This document shows positions 33,900-48,171 of a stretch of DNA of 64,000 nt, piece by piece. Below the pieces are notes generated by a model. The model saw only the letters and a program-made list of their open reading frames with translations, was not told the origin of the DNA and did no database searches. The first letter of the stretch is position 1; each line of letters starts with the position of its first letter. A program made the position numbers and the translations under genes. The stretch is taken from the NCBI GenBank assembly GCA_037903355.1, contig JBAJFE010000040.1, positions 1-64,000 on the forward strand. Reading direction: 5' to 3'. The stretch is from Trichuris trichiura. Its lineage: Eukaryota; Nematoda; Enoplea; Trichinellida; Trichuridae.

Positions 33900-34823
33900 G
33901 TTTCGTCGGATAATGATAGAATGAAAACCAGAGTGCAAGAGTCGCCTAATCCATATGCTCAATAGGTCGACCGAGAACAACGAGTAAAGGGTAGTGGAAG
34001 AAGAAAGGCTGTCGTTCGACGCCATGCAAACAACAGGCGTGATCATTCACCCCATTATTTGAAACAGGGGTAATCGAAGGAACAATTGGGATGCGTTTTA
34101 GCGGTTCTTTCCCAATGGGACGAGTCGAAAGTTGCCCTGCTGGAATGCTTATCACTCAGCAACAACTAAAGCACCAATAAGGTCGGGATTTCCAAATCGA
34201 CCGCACTTAACACCGTCGTTTCATTACTGCTGACACCCACGTTAATGTCCATGTCTGGACTGAACGAGTCTCAGGCGGCATTCTTACTGTACTTTTGCGC
34301 CACTGGTATTCAGAATGTGATGATGCCAAGTTGTGGCGAAATTTAAACCGTCTTTCGCATAGCATCACTGACCTTCATCCCTTCATGGGCTAAAATGTCG
34401 CGTCTAATTGTAACTGAAAGCTACTTTAATCCCATTATACGATAAGAGTGCCGTTAAACAAAGCGCATCGTTAAGAGATAGTGATCTGCGCGAAAGAACG
34501 TTTACTCCCTAAAGTGTCACCTCATTCTGTCACTGTTTTTGCCTTCGTCAAGGATCCCTCAAAACCAAGAAACAGCCGTGTGGCATCTTATTTGAAAAGG
34601 GCAGCGTTACTAACTTGCTTGCTAAAGTTGGTGAGTTTCGAAAACTGTGTGCACACGCAAACAGTTGTCAGAACTACATGCCTATTCACTGGCACTTTAC
34701 AGCTACAGCACCTGACAGCTACTGACTGTGCGTGTTAACATTTATGTGCTATAGTACGTAAGATGTAAGCTGGATTCTCACGAGCGATTGTGCTTTAATA
34801 ATTAAGGAGGACATGAATAACAT

Positions 34824-34877
34824 AATCAACATCAACCGTACATAAAAATAAATTTTTATGTACGGTTGATGTTGATT
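34824..34877. repeat. Perfect 26-bp inverted repeat, 2-nt spacer
   Basis: 34824-34849 and 34852-34877 are exact inverse complements separated by AA. The arms contain CAACATCAACCGTACATAAA. It could form a cruciform or an RNA hairpin. No gene lies beside it. Confidence 0.9.
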
Positions 34878-37479
34878 TATTCGTCAGCGCATTGAATTCC
34901 GTAATAATAATGCTGCATAGCTTAAACATCAGTAGTGATAAGAGGTCAGACTATACTAATATTCTACGGAATCGGTATACTAAAGGTCGACTTGTTTTAT
35001 CGTCACGCTGAGACTTATACGACAACGTGGTTACGGAAAACATGTAGGGCATAACAGTGGTTCAGATGGTTATTGTCTATATACAAAAGCTTTCAACTAG
35101 ACGAAGAAAGGTTCCTTTCTTTTCGCCGACTTTTAAAACTGTTGCTGCTTGCCTACTTCCGCGGGCAGAACCGAAAGTGTGAAGAGCTGACAAACATAAA
35201 CAACACGCTGCAAAACCTTCTTGCGAGAAAGGATACATGTGCAATGTTTTGCTGAAAAAACTGTACAATTATAGGCACGCGGGATGAACTCCAACTATCC
35301 ATATTAATTCCACTAGTTTTAAAAGCACCGAAAAGAAAGTGAAGCTTCTGGAAGAGCGCTCGATAAACATAGGCTGTATAAGATGATGCTGAGAGGCTGC
35401 TCATTTCGTGGCATCCAGTCAAGGTAAACATTGCTCGCTAGTTGCGTAGCCCTGCAACCAACTGCTGATTACGCAAAATGTAAAGTGCGCACGCCGTAGG
35501 AATCCCGTTTAGCCGTCTTTTGGCTTGGCAACATTTCATCGTATTATAAACAGAATGAAATGCTTTTCGTAGACCATTCTTTGCTTTTGCATCCTTTTTG
35601 TGTCAACATATCGCGTTATACTGCGGAAGACGCGTACGCCGCGCGGTCTTCTTGAAGACGAAGCTTAAAACAGGAGAATGCTGCACCTTACTCGTCGTAC
35701 TTTTGAAGTGTTACGTTGGAGAGTCTAATGCAAAAGCTACGTGATCTGGGCTGAGCAATAGGACGAGTTGTCAAGAAATCAATCACGCTGGTCAGACTAC
35801 CTAAAAAGCGCTCAGCAACAACCGTCGTGATCTGCTTACGGGAAAGATAAATGGCGCAAGCAGTAATGAGGAACCAGCATGCGCGCGAGCGTACAAAAAC
35901 TCAAAAAGTGGCAAAACTATTCTACGTTAGCTTACTTGATAAGGATTCTAGCTTGAATAGGGACTTTCAAAGTACGTACAGTAAATCTAAGATAAAAGAT
36001 AAACTTTTAAAAATCGCGCGCGCGATATTCAAAACAATGTAAGCAGGTTGCAACGTTAGTTGGCTAACCTAGTGTCATAGTGTCCAAGAGCCTAGATACC
36101 CACGCGACAAGGTCATATCAACGGTTCGTGAATGCCGAAAACTGTTTCACCGCTACAACCTGTAAATAATAGTATTATTGCATCTTCGAAGAAATAAGAA
36201 CGAAGACGATTTCTTTCGAGTGAAATTAATTTTAAATAGTAAACAGAAAACGCATCAAGAACAGATGAATGCATCACATGCATTAAATAGTGGTATTTAA
36301 AATCGTCAGCTGCTTTCAAATGCCTAGTAAAAGTTGCCATTTATGACAGCACTGTCAACAAGTGGATGGATGGAACGTTGGAGGTTCGAAGAAATAAAAA
36401 CAAATTTTCGTCATTTGTTGAAGTACAGTTAGCTGAAGGGATTAATTTACCGCGCATAATCAGCGGCAATGATCGCCGCGATTAGATAATCGAAAAACGT
36501 AAAGTTTCTAAGCGAAGGCAGTTTCTTGATTAGGAAATAACCGCCTGGCGGTCATTGCTGCCCACCGACGAAGAAAATGTTCACTTAGCCAAAAGTGGAC
36601 ATTTATCAGGTGAAAACTTCAATGCAAACCATTGATCAATGGCGCTAACTGTCACTGCTAAGTTGAAAAAGGCCATTAAATGTCAAAAAGTGCGCAGAAA
36701 ATTATACAATTACATTACGCTGCGACTTGCTGGTATTGCTTTTTAAACTAAAGAAGCAAACAAATCTATACAAAGGAAATGATGGCTCCCCAGGGCAAAC
36801 TAACATCAGTTAACATAGATTACCTCACGAGTAAATAAATACTAATGCTACATACAGTGATGACCGGCTAATTTTGTGATTTTCTCAACTCTTTGTACAG
36901 CTACATGTTACGTAGCTTGATCATGCAGTTTTCAATGGATAATTAAAATGTTTTTAAAATTTCTCTTCCTTTCCAACGCGTACAAAACACGAAGAACCAA
37001 TAAAACACCTCACGCAATTCTTACGCTTACAAGAGCTGCAGAAGAGGCATCGAAAGGTTGGATGTACTTCGTATTATTAAAGAAGAAAAACCCGCAACCA
37101 TTAACGTGCTAACAAGCTTAGCGCGCAGCTTTTGGAATACCTTTTTTCTTTAATTCAAAATAAAGTCTAAGATAGCCTGTATGCCATTCAGTGGTCGGCG
37201 ATTTCATTTACGGAAAATCAAACGCCTTTTACGAAGTTTACAAACTTTGTAAACAAAAGAAATCTTGGTCTGCCCGTTCATTTTTATTGAATTCTTTAGA
37301 GGCCTTCGTAAAAATCAATCAATTCCGCTGTAAACACTAGAAAGCAGAGCAATGAAGATTTTAGACGTTTTTCTATTCACGGGATGAAATAGGCTTTCCG
37401 AACCAAATGCAAGTTTTGAATGTTTGATAGTAAACACTACCTTGTTCAAAAAAAGGAAGTGGATACGCATGGAAAGACG

Positions 37480-37990
37480 TGGCTGTTCCTAAGATCAAAA
37501 GTCGAAATCCCGAATAGACCGAAATATCGAATATTGACGCTGTTGTACAGGTCAAGCGACCAGAAACTGCAGAGGGTTTAATTCTAGAATAGGAAGGAAC
37601 TCCAAACGAGCTGATATCCCGAAAGCCGAATCTCACGCATACTTCACATGAACAAGTGGTTCCATTATGCCTGTTTTGTACTGATGATTGCTAAATAAGG
37701 AATAGCTTCTAAACATGAAAGCACCTTTGTATCGCAATCCTGCTATCATTGCACCTTTACAGATGATCTTTGACGTACCTTGCTTGTCTTTACTTTTTCT
37801 TCTAGACTTCCAAGTCATATTTAAAATTTGATTTTCGGGATTCGGGATTTCAAGTCGTTCAGACTTCCTTATTGTTCGGGAATTAAACCCGCGCAAACTT
37901 CCCGGCAGTTTCGATGATGTTCCATTTTATTCGACAATGCTAGTTTTCCGCATTTGGACTTGCGGTATTTTGAGCATTCGGGAAATATAG
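37480..37990. repeat. Dispersed repeat rich in TTCGGGATTTC, second copy
   Basis: Starts with AAAAGTCGAAATCCCGAATA near 37496 and ends with GAGCATTCGGGAAATATAG near 37990, so its ends are roughly inverse. It also contains TTCGGGATTCGGGATTTC (near 37835) and ATTCGACAATGCTAG, the latter similar to ATTCGACAATATGAG in the 22.6-kb copy. Confidence 0.45.
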
Positions 37991-40900
37991 TTTCAGGCCC
38001 ATGTTTTAAACCCCATTAAATCGTCCACGCAGACGCTAAAACTAGCGCAGTAGCAGCCAAATGCTTGCTACGCATAACTTTTGAGAAACGCTTTAATGGA
38101 TTGAAAAAACACCGTGACGTCATTTGAAAAATTTGAATTGCAGGCAGATGTTGCTTTTGCAAATATGCAAAACTAGTTTGGATGCCGTTCATTGCAACAG
38201 GTGCGAAACAATTGTTCGGCAAGTTGGGCCCAACCTCGACTGAGCCTCTTAGGATATCCCATGCATACAAGAAAACTTTCCTTACAAATGCCCAAAGGAT
38301 TTACGGACATAAACATTCACGCAGACGTGAGAACCGCGCGTTAACTTAGTGCCCCATCAACTAATCACACAGCATGATCGTGGCAGAGTTTCCCTTCGAT
38401 GAACTGTAAGCTGATTTTCGGATCCAACTTTACCCATTGGAAGTTCAAACTATTGTACCTGGAAAGTCTTCTCCTTCCTGAAGATTCATTCAGTATACTC
38501 AGGATGAGCAGAATAGACGATGGATTCTAGGAAATGCCGCTTGTCTATATGGCTTTCTGCTGATGATTTAATTTCTCATCTTTTCATATACCCCGGCTGG
38601 CTTTACCTAAATAGAGTCACTTCTTTAAGAATTTTCTTCCAAATTTTTCGCGGTATTCTTACCCCGTTAATAATACTGTGAAAAATCTAGATGAAACATT
38701 TTAAAACCCCGTTACGGAGAAAAAGAAAAAAGAAAACTTCTTTAAACTTTGCATTTTCCCCGGATATCCAACTAAAGCAATCTTGGAACTTTCCTCCTAC
38801 GTTAAACAACACGAATGCGTGCAGCCGCCATGCATTGATCATTCCGCCTTGATCGTCTTGCGTCATCGAGAATTTGAATTTTAACTAAGAAACCGGATCT
38901 TCAATTAGCTTGCTTAAGTAATGAACTTTGCTGGTACAGATCTGCTATGTAAATTAGAGAAAATAAGATTATTTGCGCAGAGGTCGCAAGAGTTACCGGA
39001 TAATCGAAGAAATCACATCGACGAATGCAAATATTGAACAATAGAAATTTCAAGACGACATGTTTAAACATATACATCCAGTTCCGGGATTGCTTTGAGA
39101 GAGCCGAAAGGGAACAACAAACTCCCTACGCGCTTGCACAAAAGTGACGAACGGCTGCAAAAATAAGTTGGACATATGACAGCATACTGCATACGCATGT
39201 ACAATTCGCCTTGGCATAACTACCGCAATGCGGATTGGCTGATAAGGCGGTAAGTTCGATTTGTTTAAAACTTAATTTTATTTATAATTCCAACTTGCAT
39301 ACCTTTACAAACATCAGAGAAGAATAATACGCGGCGACTACAGATCAGCGTTAGTCTAAATATAAATTTCGCTGACTTTGGCAATCTATTCTGCTCGTTT
39401 GCTGTACGCTAAACCTTTCAACAGCAATCCGTGTACAACTTTTGCTGAAGGAACTTTCAACCCTCAATGATCCATTGATAATGATTCTACGTCATTTCCC
39501 CATGAAACCATTTGCTTCTTTCTCACCGTAAACAAGAATGCAGTTTGCTGTTCCGATGAATCAGACGTGCCTTTTTCGCAAATATTTGAGCACAGTGAAT
39601 ACACGTAAATAAAATCCTACTGACATGCCAAACGCTGACCTTAAGACTTTTTGAAAAAAGGTTTTTAAATAACAGAAGCAAAGTGTGATTCTTATATTTC
39701 ATTTTAACAGTAGTACAACATTGAACGGGTACAACTAAAAAGTAGATGCTAACTTTTTCAACGAAAAACTTTATTTGTCGTAGATGCGTTAATGGGACGT
39801 TGAATGCTGAAGTTGCCTTCGACAGTGCTGTGAAATAGAGTAGAAAATTTCATTTACGCAGCGCAAGAATGGCATTGCGAAAAAATTGTAGCATAAATAT
39901 ACTTAAACTGCTCCAAGTGACTTTTGCAAAAAAACACAGCGTTAATACGTTGTTGATTACAGCGAACTTGAAACTTTCAACAATGCCACTCTTTTCCCAA
40001 AGGGAAAATTAAAAAACGGAAGCTGCCCGCTAAATCATTCGGCATCGACGAAGACTGTGCGCGGGCTTCAAACGCGCCCGCGCATCGCTTTTTGAAGTTG
40101 TGCTAATTTTCCAAATAAGACTTCGCAGCCTAGAAGCGCCCACTGCTGTATAATTGAAACTTCTTCTGTCAGCTGACTGATGTACGGTTTTAAAAAAGTG
40201 GACGCAACAATTAACTTAATGACGAAACGAAAGCAATGCAAATTGAAGCAAACCATTCAACAACTCAGCCAGACAAATAATTAACAAATTTTCAGGCGGT
40301 TTTTACCACATGTTAATCGTTCAGCATTCGCGTAGGCTTAGGCGCAGTGCGAATAGAAGCAAGAGGGAATCCTAAGGTATACAGGAAGTACCTTTGCCAG
40401 CAAACAGTAGCAAACTGAGCAGAGACAACTTGCGAAGTCTCAGTTGCCAAAAACGTACACGTTAAGTTGCTATGCGAACCGACCTGAATGCAACTTGATT
40501 ACGGAAATTCATTCATATTGATTTTAAAAACAAGTTCACAAGGCGTTTGGAAGTTAAAAAATGCAACAACTCTGCGTTTCAATTAAAATGTACTGTCATT
40601 ACGTCGTACTCGAATATTAAACTTTTTATACTTTTCGCAGCGCAAAATTGCACCCGGTGAAAATGCCCTAACGGTTAAGGAAAGCAATGTCACTTTTGCA
40701 TCAAGATATCGTAAAGAAGACGGACAAACAGATAAGCAAACATTAATGACCAGAAAAAGTTTTAACATAGCCCTTTTATGGCGCTCACCTCTTGAAAATC
40801 TTCACTTGCCATCTGTGATTGTGCTGACCAAGTCTTTACATCATTCCGAATCAGTATACGACCGTTCGACTCCGGTTCAGTCTACTTATTAGTGCAATCA

Positions 40901-42475
40901 TTCCGCTTTTACTTTCTCGGAAAACCCCATTGACTATGCTGATTATTTGTGGGCACATACCATGCTGGAAAAGAATGCATCAAAATGAGTCTGAAGCGAT
41001 TAGTAAGCTTTGAAAATGCCTTCGCATTTCGCGGAAAACAAATTTAATACTTAAAAACAGGTTAACCTTCGAAGTTCTTACATCTAAAGAAATTAATCAA
41101 AAATGTATGCTTCTACAAAGGCATATTATACTAAGTGATACGGTTAGAGTGCAGCAAGGCGGAGAATTTTATCCCTCAAATTAAAACCATGATTTTGTCC
41201 GTGATTTTTCCATTTTCCTATCCGATTATCACCGCGGAAGGGAGACAGCAATAGCAAAAATGCCTTTCGAGACTGACCTTCCGTAAGGCAACAGTACGCA
41301 TTTCCATTTTTCAACTTTCTGCTTTGTACTGGACTATTCGGAACCCTTTAGTAATGCGTGCGACACATCTGGAAAACTTTTACAAAGCGACTTCAGTGCT
41401 TTCGTCGAATAATGACTTCAATGTTCTTTCCAACTACTCCACAAGAACGTATGAGAAAGTGTTCGAAGGTTACTACAAGCATTCTAAAACACTATACTGG
41501 CCAGGGAACTTTATTTATTATGGAAATAGCGAAACATAAGCAAAATACAGCTATTCATTTAAAGATTCAAAAGATAATTGGATCTGAAAAGCCGGCATAA
41601 AGAAAGCTTTAAAAGTTCAGTGAGACGCTAAACAATCATTGACCAGGGTCATAATCCCGAAAATCAAAAATAAGAGTCGGTGGGAACCCTATTAGGGCAT
41701 TTTCCTTGTAGCGGTTCTTGCATTTGCAACCGATTCAAAACTTTGACCTATTCCCATATTTATATTTTTGACCATTTCGGATTTGGCACTATTCAGTATG
41801 CCGACATTTTACTGCATGAACATTATTGCGCATTTCAAAGCATTTGGCACTTCTACAATTCGAGACTCAGTATTTCAGCTCGCGTAAATTTTCCTTTTTC
41901 TGAATTGTGACTTTAAGTTATATCGGCCATAAATATTCGTTTGAACTTGAACGAAACCCCACTTAAAATGAACACACTTCGCTCTTTTTGTCTCTATGGT
42001 ATTTTTGAGATTCGTGATTTCAAAGTAGACTCTCTTGCTGACGAGATGATTTGAGTAGTGCATTTTTCAACGTATAGCAGCAATACATGCACATCCATTG
42101 AAACGCATTCAATTTTTGTTCTCTATCGCGTTGGTACCACTTTCCGACCGATAAGGAAATGTCAGCGCAACTAGCGGAGCAAGCTTTGTCAAAACCTACA
42201 TGACATCCTTTTATAAATAAAACCGAATGATTAAAGAATTAGCGAACAGATAGCAGTTATTATACAGACAGTGTAAAATCAGGTTAACTGCGTCCCATTT
42301 GCAAACATAACTATTCGTACCGTATAAAGGGCAACTTGCCTTTTAAAAAATTAAAATGCAACATGCGTTCAATACGCCGCAAAAGAATTCTTAAACCTTT
42401 CCTATTATTTGTCCGTAACGCTCTCGCAGTCCACTGATTCAGTACATGCTGTTATCTTTCGTGCCAAGAAGTACA

Positions 42476-42610
42476 GGCTTAGGGTAGGAACCTCCAGTCT
42501 GCTTGTTAAATATTTTTACAAAACCTTTTAAGCCTAAAGGTAATATTGATAACACGCCGTGGGTTAAGCCTTAGCTTAACGTTCAGTTTAAGGTTATTAG
42601 AGCAAAAAAT
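42476..42610. mobile_element. Degraded copy of TTAGGC-bearing family
   Basis: Contains ACAGGCTTAGGGTAGGAACC and, 60 bp on, GGTTAAGCCTTAGCTTAACG followed by CAGTTTAAGG. The pattern is an imperfect inverted repeat with TTAGGC-like words, as in the better copies. Confidence 0.35.
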
Positions 42611-42918
42611 AAGAGAGCACAAAATATATCAGTAAATAGCGGCTGGCAGATAATGGCAAACGCCTGAACTTTTAATATAAACTTAAATAATAATAAAAAC
42701 ATTCTACTAGGGACTAACAACTCATGTTACCGAAACACAACACTAACAAAAAACAATAAGGTAGCATAGAAGAACTATCTGAAACTACGCTGTGACTACA
42801 GCTGATTAGGAATGAATTCTTCAACTAACCAAACGATTACGGCCAGCGAATAGGTGAGAATGACAACCATGTTGCAACGAGACGTAGTGTATCTAATCTA
42901 TACAGTCTGCGGAGGAAG

Positions 42919-43029
42919 ATGGGTGGCGTATTGACAGGTTTTATCGCAATCATGTTTGCACTCAGAACTGAAATGCATTGCAGTTCGAATACCGCAGCGT
43001 CTTTATGGGACGTTTCCGCCTTACAAAAA
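42919..43029 (+). CDS. Candidate first exon with signal-peptide-like start
   Basis: ATG-initiated 37-codon frame beginning MGGVLTGFIAIMFAL, a short hydrophobic N-terminus as in secreted proteins. It ends at a consensus donor (AAA followed by GTAAGTAC, 43030). An ATACAG acceptor-like site lies about 14 nt before the ATG. No second exon could be joined: the nearest acceptor (TTTACAG near 43060) leads to a stop within a few codons. It may be chance. Confidence 0.2.
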
Positions 43030-44390
43030 GTAAGTACACAACCGTTATTGGTAATTTACAGTTTTTTGAGAGTCAGTAGTAGAAAGTACCTAACATTCGA
43101 CCTCGCTAGACAGCTATACGCGGCAGATTTCGAATGAAGGTGCGGCTGAAACTTACAGCATAAACAAATAGCCTTTTCCTGCATTAACATGGCAGTTCAA
43201 TAAGCCCTTCCATCTGTGTTAATCTAATGCTGGGCGGCAAAGGAAAATTACGTAAGCATAACGTTAATTTCTCGATTGCCTTCAGCAGAATTTCAGGTCA
43301 AACATTGAGCAACATTAAAACCTCGCAATAATATTAGTAAGACAAACAATTTGTTCCTGTTTACAGCGTGGAAAGGAAAGGAATTACAGAACTGTTGACG
43401 TGGATCAGATAAGCGCATAGTTCTGAAGAACGTGAATATTAACAGTGTTTAGCAGCACTGAGCTGACATGCAGGATATGCAGTTTCTAATGCTTTAAAAA
43501 AAGGCTTGGCGGTTTCTACCTTCTTTACAAGTGTTTTCGCGTCTTTACAAACGATTCAAATTATTTCGGCAGTTTAGAGGAGTTAACACTTGTGTTAATA
43601 TAAATAAACTGAATCAGTCTCAGGAGTGCAGGCTAACAAAAAACAACAAACAGAGCAAGGAAAATAACTGCTAACAAGTGTAACACTAATTAATACCTAC
43701 TACGGGCCTTTGCTCTTTGACGTGTTGAGTATCGAATATCGAAAATACTGTTAAAAAGACGCATGAAGACTTGCAGCAGCTGCCTTATTGAAAACTATAT
43801 GATAAAGTACCTTAAAATTTATTAATATACGTTTGCAAGGTCACATATTCTAAGTAGACACTACAAAGCCTGATTTTAGCTTTTTGTAAGGCAACGGTGC
43901 TCCGCGATCTTCTAACAGTTATCAATAGTTTCAGAACGCCTTATCAGGTTCCTAGCTTGAGCGGCTGTATATCCTCCTCAACAATATAACAGCGTCTAAA
44001 AAAGCTCCTGAAAAAGAATTTGAGACTTAGCGCAGTACGGACGCATTCCAATTTCTAAATATTATGACTCCATTGGCAGCTACAAGTTTCCCCACTCTTA
44101 GCTGTAGTAGAGACGTTACGTGCACAAGGTTTCAATCTGTCAAAACTGCGATATGTCAAAAGAACGAAAGAGCTACAAACTATCATAAATATGTTATTAA
44201 TATAAAGGCACAACGAAAGCTGCATTGATTAATAACGCCTAAAAATGCTAATTTTGTTTAAAATATTGATGAAGTATTAATACAAAAACGGAGTGTCTTG
44301 TATATATGTACATATACATATATATAACATAATACATAATACAACATAATACATGCACAGTTTCCCATAACATACAATTTCCCGCAAAAA

Positions 44391-44410
44391 TATATATATA
44401 TATATATATA
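44391..44410. repeat. (TA)10 microsatellite between duplicated GTTTCCCATAA words
   Basis: A pure TA tract. GTTTCCCATAA occurs at 44360 and again at 44411, so the tract sits inside a short tandem duplication of about 50 bp. Confidence 0.85.
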
Positions 44411-47400
44411 GTTTCCCATAACAGCAGCAACGAATGCACCGTAATTTTTGCGTGCCTTAAGTAAGTTTTTTAAATTCTTCTTTGAGGCGGTAGAAGAAAC
44501 TTCTTTTCATTTTCTTACTTTATTCTGGCTAAATCCAGGGATTGGTGAAAGAACTTACACACAAAACGAGCAGTGCACCTGCGTGGCACAAGCCAAATAA
44601 GCAATCATATTTGGTCAACAGAAATGACAGCTAAAAAAAGGTTTAAATATAACGCATGCTTTAGGTGTATTAAAAAGCTCTTGGTCTAACTACAAGAAAG
44701 CAACTCTAAAGTCGATCAGATGGACATCTGTAGACGCGAAAAACGTTAACAAATCATTCTGAGAATAAGTTTTCAAGTTGTGCTGTTGGAGCGCAGCCTG
44801 ACTTTTGTGCAAAGACCTCTTTAACTAGTCAATTTACCACGAAAACAATTTCCGCCCCAGTTCATTCGGCAATGATCAAGTGCAATTACCTCTTGAAGGA
44901 CAGCATGCCTATTTCGTAAGGTGAAACGATTATTTTTGAAATGTATCGAATTCGCACAAGCAAAAATATTTGAATCGCAAGTATTCGTGCACATATTCTC
45001 TTAAGAAGGAAAGATGGTCAAACGAAAGCTGTAATAAAATATATTCACGTATAGCATCCCAAAATGGCGCTGACATAATATCTTCGGCAGCACATTATTC
45101 CAATGGGTTTAAAGCTAGATAAATTTTAAACGTATATTCTTAAAAAGCATTAGAATAACTACCGCTCTAAGATTAGTAATACGGCAGCTTAAAAACATCA
45201 AACATACTCATTGTTTGTCTTATTGAGCAATGAAAACAAATTTCAACGTCAATGCAAAAATAACGTAGAGCGTTACTGGTCGTCTCTGTTCTTCGGGCGG
45301 GAAGGTTGTTCCGTACGCGCGGCCACACGAGTAAAGTTAAAGTTCAAAAAATCAAAAACCTTATTTACATTTTACACTTACAACAGTTGAAGAGGATGTG
45401 GACAGCGTTTGTCTAACTTCCCTTTAAGGTTTTAAATCCTACGTTCAGCCGGGAATGCAGAAGTCATTATTCTCAACAAGAACTTTCTTCTGGCGTAACA
45501 CTGAAGTTGTGAAAAATAATGTAAAGCGGAGGGAACAGCGCCATATGGTTTTACACTGAGTGTGATAACTTAGGAAGCTAAAAGTTTAATTCAGTGCTAT
45601 AAGCAAACATAGCAGCTAGATAAGCTTGCAGCTACGTGTCGTTGCCAAGTAAAGCTGTCTGAAAATTTTTGTTAATAATATTATCACTTTTACTGTAAGA
45701 AAAAGTGTTGACAGCAACCAATAGTATGTATTATTAGAACCACTAGAAAATCTAAGGAGAAACATAACTATTATGCAATGGATTTTCCTTGGTCGCCTAT
45801 CATTAATTAATCGCAAAGTGGAGCGTGAGAAACCCAGTTCGCTTAACAAAGGGATGACGAGCAACTTTTGCATGCATAAGCAAGCAGTGAATATTATTCA
45901 TAAAAAACCCTTTTATTGTAAAGTAACTGAAGCAGTTTGTCCTGGAAAATTAAAAGACGCAACGGACGACTGTATGCTATTGATTCCATCGTAAAACAGA
46001 AGGTATTTTCAGCAATCAGTTTTAGTACATGATTGTTCAATTAAGAAGTACTATAGACCGTTGTGGCAAGCTTTTCCATTACGAAGAAAAAATTAATTAA
46101 CATAGCGGAACTTTCGGATCGCCTCTGAGCAGGAGCAATCTGAAAGCTTCACTTCTTTGATAAGTTTTTCTTCACAACGAGCGAAGAAGCTAGAAAAACA
46201 TATAGCAAAGTTATGAGGGTCAGTTCGCACCCACTTTGCCCTACAGAGAGAAAAGTAATAGAAATAATTTTAGGCAAAGCATAGGCATGCGTAACCAGGA
46301 TTAGTCATTGCGCAAGACTAGCGTTTAATTATTAAACAAATGGCCGATACCCGCATTTCTGAATGATAAACTTTACCATAAATGGAAACGAACAATTCCT
46401 AAAGCCCTTGATCCACATGAAATCTTTCTGAGGCACGGAAAATGGAAAATTATAAAGACAAATTGAAAATATTTAATTATTCTCATTTAAGAACCTCCAC
46501 GAGCACTGATAAAATCCAGATCAAGGCATATGTTCTAAAGTTAGCGAACTGGTAGGAATACTGAACTACATCTATCAAAAACTGTTCTGTATCACAAGCA
46601 GAATCATTTAATCTAAAACAGGAAGGGCAAAAATAAAGTTTTCGTAACTGACTACCTATTTAATTACTTTATATATGGTATATCACAATGATGCATGTAT
46701 ATATGTTGACAGTTGGACAATATGGGACCGACTTGGAAGGTTTATCAAAACGCTGTAGACTATTTAGCGTTTGGATAACCTTTTGGTTAGCAATGAAAAA
46801 CTAAATAAGGCTGAATGCAAGTACACACGTGTAGCATACTCTAGTTGCACTCAACAACTGCCAACATTACTTGCTGGGCAGCCTTCTAATGCGTTAATAT
46901 TAATGACAGCCAGTGGCCAGTAATGTAAAAGTTTTAATAAAATTTGCATACGCATAAAAAGTCTATTACGTACTTTCAACATGTTAATGCATTCGCACGT
47001 TAGCTTTCTACTAATTAGTCATTTTATCTGATGAATACAAAATTGCCTTGACGAACGGCTACCGAAATAACCGGAAGAATTAGGTGGCAAAAAGTGCCAA
47101 GCAATACATAAACATAAGACGATGAAGAAACTGTTGCATGGTAATCAATGCCAGCCGCAACATTTTGGCACTCGTTATAGCAAGCATCGCGGTTTCACCG
47201 TGAGCCGGTCGTGTAACATGCTTTTCAGACTTTGCCAATATGCCACGTCGATGTCCCACGCATTTGCGTAAGTTATTAGCAAGCGTTCACTGCATCCTCC
47301 TGCGGTGGATACGTGACAAGCAGTCAGTCTTCTGTAAGCTTATCATAAGAAAAGGCAGCAGCTACCATGAAAAACAAATAACAATCACCTGAGGGCATCT

Positions 47401-48171
47401 GTTTGTTCTGAAGTAATCTTTTTCACTGAGTTTTCCAAGGTCGCGTCATATTTCCTCACTTTGCTTAATTATAATCCATTCGGGACTGGATTATGGGAAC
47501 CTGATTCGGGATTAATGAAAACAATGCCTGACACTGACGGCCAGCCTACGTTTTTATTGTTCCACAGCTTTCCTTCAGAATAGTGCGCATGAAAACTCAG
47601 AAGAAAGAATGGTTGCTCAGCATATATCTTTACTCCCGTACGGTGACCTGGAAAGGCGAAGCAGCCTTTAAGGCGGCGTCTCCTTTGAACGTACGCAAAG
47701 TATTCCTACACAATAGCAGTTTTTTTGTCATTGTGGGCTTACGTGATTGATGCAACCGCGTCTGCGTGATTTATAGAACCTATCAAGAAGCCGGCACAGT
47801 GGCTGCCTGCGTATCCGGAGGCAAGCGGCAAACCGAGTAACGTAATGAGAAACGTTCAAGGTGCTTTCCATCAAGACAGCAACATGTCGTCAAGTCTTTT
47901 GACTGAAACAACTTTTTTACAACCTGTTATTCCACGGATAAATAAATTTTTTTAAATGGGTTATACAATTTCAGAACACGCCGAATAAGTTCCTTTCAAA
48001 GTTTAAAAGAGCAACAACTCTGACTGGAGGCGCGCCTTACTCATACTGCCTAATGTATACGAAGTAAAAGACGGCAGAAAAATCTGTACAACTTCGTGTT
48101 ATAGTTAGTACAATTCACACCTGCTCGAGACCATCATATCGTTGCTGCCTTCCTGCGTTGAAGATCGAAAA

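Larger units (their letters stand above)
34900..48100. other. Long stretch without confident genes
   Basis: Mostly AT-rich unassigned DNA. It holds repeat copies listed separately (37.48-37.99 kb; 42.48-42.61 kb) and a TTAGGC-like word near 40335. Open frames are short and lack splice context, apart from the candidate first exon at 42919. Nothing else was supported. Confidence 0.4.

Noticed and set aside
35077..35431. Overlapping open frames on both strands near 35.1-35.4 kb
   Set aside because: No consistent exon borders, no recognisable domain, and composition is similar to the surroundings.
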